Shown here: positions 61,847 to 64,000 of the stretch, piece after piece
Numbering within the stretch: position 1 is the first letter of the stretch
How the letters are laid out: each line of letters opens with the position of its first letter
From: Acidimicrobiales bacterium
Lineage (GTDB): Bacteria; Actinomycetota; Acidimicrobiia; Acidimicrobiales; MedAcidi-G1
Assembly (NCBI GenBank): GCA_029245675.1
Contig: JAQWOV010000026.1
Location: forward strand, 62,001-126,000
Direction: 5' to 3'
DNA: 64,000 nucleotides
The notes under the pieces: generated by a model
The model's database searches: none
What the model saw: only the letters and a program-made list of their open reading frames with translations
Told to the model about the DNA's origin: nothing
Program-made: the position numbers and the translations under genes

Positions 61847-64000
61847 ATGAGTCCCGAACCACCTCAACCCCCTCCGTCGCCAAAGCGACCAGCTGCCTCA
61901 GGATCCAAAGCGCGCTCCGCATTCGGTGGTTTTATCGGTAGAGATGGCGGCAGAGGAAGAAATACGGGGAAGAGCCCTAGAAGATTTAGGACAATAGCTG
62001 TTGGCATTTTTGCTTTAGTTACTTTCGGTTTAATGTTCTTCCGCGGACTTGCAAGTTTTTATACTGACTTTCTTTGGTTTGATCAACTAGGCCACGGAGA
62101 TGTTTTCACCTCAGTATTTGGCGCTCAAATAGTACTTGTTTTAATCTTCACATTCCTCTTCTTTGCTCTACTTTTTAGCAACCTAAGAGTCGCCGATCGC
62201 ATAGCACCATCGGTAAGACCCGCTGGACCTGAAGAAGATATTTTGGGGCGTTTCCACGAACTCGTTGGAAACCGAACATTCCGGATACAACTGATTTCGT
62301 CTCTGTTGCTTGCTGTACTGGTAGGAATCGGAGTATCAGGTCGATGGCAGGAATGGTTACTCTTCACAAACGGTGTTGACTTTTCCGCCACGGACGCACA
62401 ATTCGGAAAAGATATTAGCTTTTACGTTTTCCAACTCCCCTTCCTGACCTTCGTAGTTAACTGGCTTTTCCGCAGTCTCCTCATTGTTTTTTTCATAACA
62501 GCAATCGCCCATTATGTAAATGGCGGTATCCGTCTACAGACTTCCGGTGACAGAGTAAAACCAAAAGTCAAAGCCCACCTCTCAGTTATTCTCGCTTTTC
62601 TCGCCTTAGTTAAAGCCGTTGACTACTGGTTTGCTCGATTTGAACTTACGACCTCAACCCGAGGACATGTTGACGGCGCAAGCTATACAGATGTCAAAGC
62701 ACAGTTGCCAGCTACCAACCTTTTGATCCTAATCTCTCTCTTTGCAGTGCTTCTTTTGCTTGTAAACATTCGACGCAAAGGATGGGTGCTGCCAACATTA
62801 GCTGTCGGCCTTTGGGCGTTCGTAGCGCTAGTAATGGGAAGCATTTATCCAGCAGTAATACAAAATCTAAGAGTTCAGCCCGCGGAATCAGAAAAAGAAG
62901 CCCTTTATATTGAACGCAATATTGACGCGACGCGACAAGCTTTCGGCTTAGACCAAGTCGTGGAAGTTCAAATCGATGATTTTGATACCGAAATAAGCGC
63001 AGTCGACCTTCTCTCAAATCCCGCCACTGTCCGCAACATACGAGTACTTGATCCCGTTGTTGTACAAGGAACCTTTGATCGACTTCAAGGCGAACGCGAA
63101 TTTTACCGATTCTCTGACGTTCTTGACTCTGATCGATACCAAATAGACGGAGAAACAACCCAAGTACTTCTTGGAGCACGCGAACTTGATCTAAATGAAA
63201 CCCGATCGTGGGAAAGTCAACATGTCGCTTTCACCCATGGATACGGCCTAGCGATGGCACCAGTAAGTCGAGTAAGAGGATCCGGAGATCCTGATTTTGT
63301 AATAGGGGATCTTCCTGTCGCGATCGATGATTCTTTGGAAGTAACACTAGATAAACCTCAAATCTATATAGGAGAAGGCCTTGGCGGATATGCCGTAATA
63401 GGGGCAAGCCGAGACGAAGTCGATTTCACAGACGAAAATCAGGAAACTCAAGATGTTCGATATGACGAAATTGATGGCCAAGGTGGAGTAGAAATCGACT
63501 CCTTCTTACGCAAAGCCGCATTCGCATTACGATTTGGCCAAATCGAGCCATTAATCTCTAATTTCTTAACCGATGAATCACGAATAATTTATGTTAGAGA
63601 CGTACGAGATAGAGTTGAGAAACTGGCACCATTTCTCAAATTTGATGCCGACCCTTACCCCGTAATTCTTGACGGAAGACTGGTTTACGTAGTTGACGGC
63701 TACACCACAACAGATCGTTACCCCTATGCGCAACGAGCACCGGTATCTGATTTAGATTCCGACAGCGGGTTACGCGACAGATTCAACTATGTGCGCAACT
63801 CAGTTAAAGCAGTCGTTGACGCATTCGATGGAGACGTCAAATTTTATGTCGTCGATCCAGAAGACCCCATCATTCAAGCTTACCAATCAGCCTTTAGCGG
63901 TCTTTTTTCTCCAGCTTCAGAAATGCCACAATTACTCAATGACCATCTTCGATATCCAGAAGATATGTTCCGTGTTCAATCAGAACTTTGGGGCTCATAC
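61847..64000 (+). CDS. UPF0182 membrane protein, 3' end cut by window edge
   Basis: 718 residues in the window, open to the last base. A Pro-rich and basic N-terminus (PEPPQPPPSPKRP) is followed by seven membrane segments (about 48-330) and then a large external domain with ERNIDATRQAFGLD, FAFTHGYGLAMAP-like (AFTHGYGLAMAP), DGYTTTDRYPYA and FNYVRNSVKAVVDAFDG, all UPF0182 marks. Complete members are about 900-1000 residues. The function is unknown. Confidence 0.92.
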   Translation, partial: MSPEPPQPPPSPKRPAASGSKARSAFGGFIGRDGGRGRNTGKSPRRFRTIAVGIFALVTFGLMFFRGLASFYTDFLWFDQLGHGDVFTSVFGAQIVLVLIFTFLFFALLFSNLRVADRIAPSVRPAGPEEDILGRFHELVGNRTFRIQLISSLLLAVLVGIGVSGRWQEWLLFTNGVDFSATDAQFGKDISFYVFQLPFLTFVVNWLFRSLLIVFFITAIAHYVNGGIRLQTSGDRVKPKVKAHLSVILAFLALVKAVDYWFARFELTTSTRGHVDGASYTDVKAQLPATNLLILISLFAVLLLLVNIRRKGWVLPTLAVGLWAFVALVMGSIYPAVIQNLRVQPAESEKEALYIERNIDATRQAFGLDQVVEVQIDDFDTEISAVDLLSNPATVRNIRVLDPVVVQGTFDRLQGEREFYRFSDVLDSDRYQIDGETTQVLLGARELDLNETRSWESQHVAFTHGYGLAMAPVSRVRGSGDPDFVIGDLPVAIDDSLEVTLDKPQIYIGEGLGGYAVIGASRDEVDFTDENQETQDVRYDEIDGQGGVEIDSFLRKAAFALRFGQIEPLISNFLTDESRIIYVRDVRDRVEKLAPFLKFDADPYPVILDGRLVYVVDGYTTTDRYPYAQRAPVSDLDSDSGLRDRFNYVRNSVKAVVDAFDGDVKFYVVDPEDPIIQAYQSAFSGLFSPASEMPQLLNDHLRYPEDMFRVQSELWGSY

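Noticed and set aside
1-64000. CRISPR arrays, insertion sequences, prophage or rRNA genes.
   Set aside because: No regularly spaced repeats, transposase, integrase or rRNA-like sequence was seen on reading; only one tRNA was found.

Overview
The window looks like a piece of chromosome from a low-G+C (a little over 40 % by eye), probably marine and free-living actinobacterium. Acidimicrobiia is my best guess. Supporting evidence: two WhiB proteins, a GlnR-type orphan regulator beside a GlnA2-type and a eukaryotic-type (GSII) glutamine synthetase, a DUF2342 zinc metalloprotease, a UPF0182 protein, a SenX3/RegX3-like phosphate system, and very short spacers between genes. The class-level assignment is inference from gene content; no rRNA is present.

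Layout. 1-6.4 kb: the 5' two-thirds of selA, fxsA, an Mrp-type ATPase divergent from an IscA/ErpA-type protein, a Tat lipoprotein with a thioredoxin-like domain, an unusual [2Fe-2S]/molybdenum-hydroxylase fusion, a RidA protein and two small membrane proteins. 6.4-9.8 kb: a nitrogen block (glnR-like, glnA2-like, glnII) with an 11-bp-periodic operator between the divergent synthetases. 9.8-11.1 kb: a secreted protein, a perfect palindrome and an alpha/beta-hydrolase remnant. 11.1-16.7 kb: nadE, a primary-like sigma factor, a selenocysteine tRNA, a tiny DLW-39-like ORF, an anti-sigma antagonist/kinase pair and nhaA. 16.7-25.2 kb: topA with an inserted helicase-like module, an MFS protein, tmk, holB, a hydrolase, an AlaX-type editing protein and a membrane-anchored protein.

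25.3-37 kb: sucC-sucD, purN-purH-folD, icd, a heterodimeric ABC exporter, a PIG-L deacetylase and mdh. 37-40.9 kb: an SCP2 protein, a free-standing PEP-utiliser swivel domain next to an unknown protein, a DUF368 protein, a thioesterase and a sulfotransferase-like protein. 41-47.6 kb: sdhC-sdhA-sdhB, a glycoside hydrolase family 2 protein that has lost both catalytic glutamates, and a MaoC-type hydratase. 47.8-49.1 kb: whiB, tatA, a small unknown and a second whiB. 49.3-53.9 kb: a phosphate operon (Na/Pi symporter, PhoU, SurE, histidine kinase, response regulator) behind a four-unit PHO-box-like repeat. 53.9-64 kb: an MFS-like protein, a metalloprotease divergent from an epimerase, moaE, mreB, a HEAT-repeat protein, a PDZ/Lon-like protease and the start of a UPF0182 protein that runs off the end.

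Together the genes cover most of the TCA cycle (Icd, SucCD, Sdh, Mdh), nitrogen and phosphate assimilation with their regulators, purine and folate synthesis, and selenocysteine synthesis. No prophage, insertion sequence or CRISPR array was seen. The most unusual item is DNA topoisomerase I, whose C-terminal repeats are split by about 160 residues that read like the 2B subdomain of UvrD/PcrA helicases. Other odd items are the catalytically disarmed GH2 protein, the shrunken molybdenum-hydroxylase fusion, and a Sec-synthesis gene and Sec-tRNA with no selenoprotein in view.
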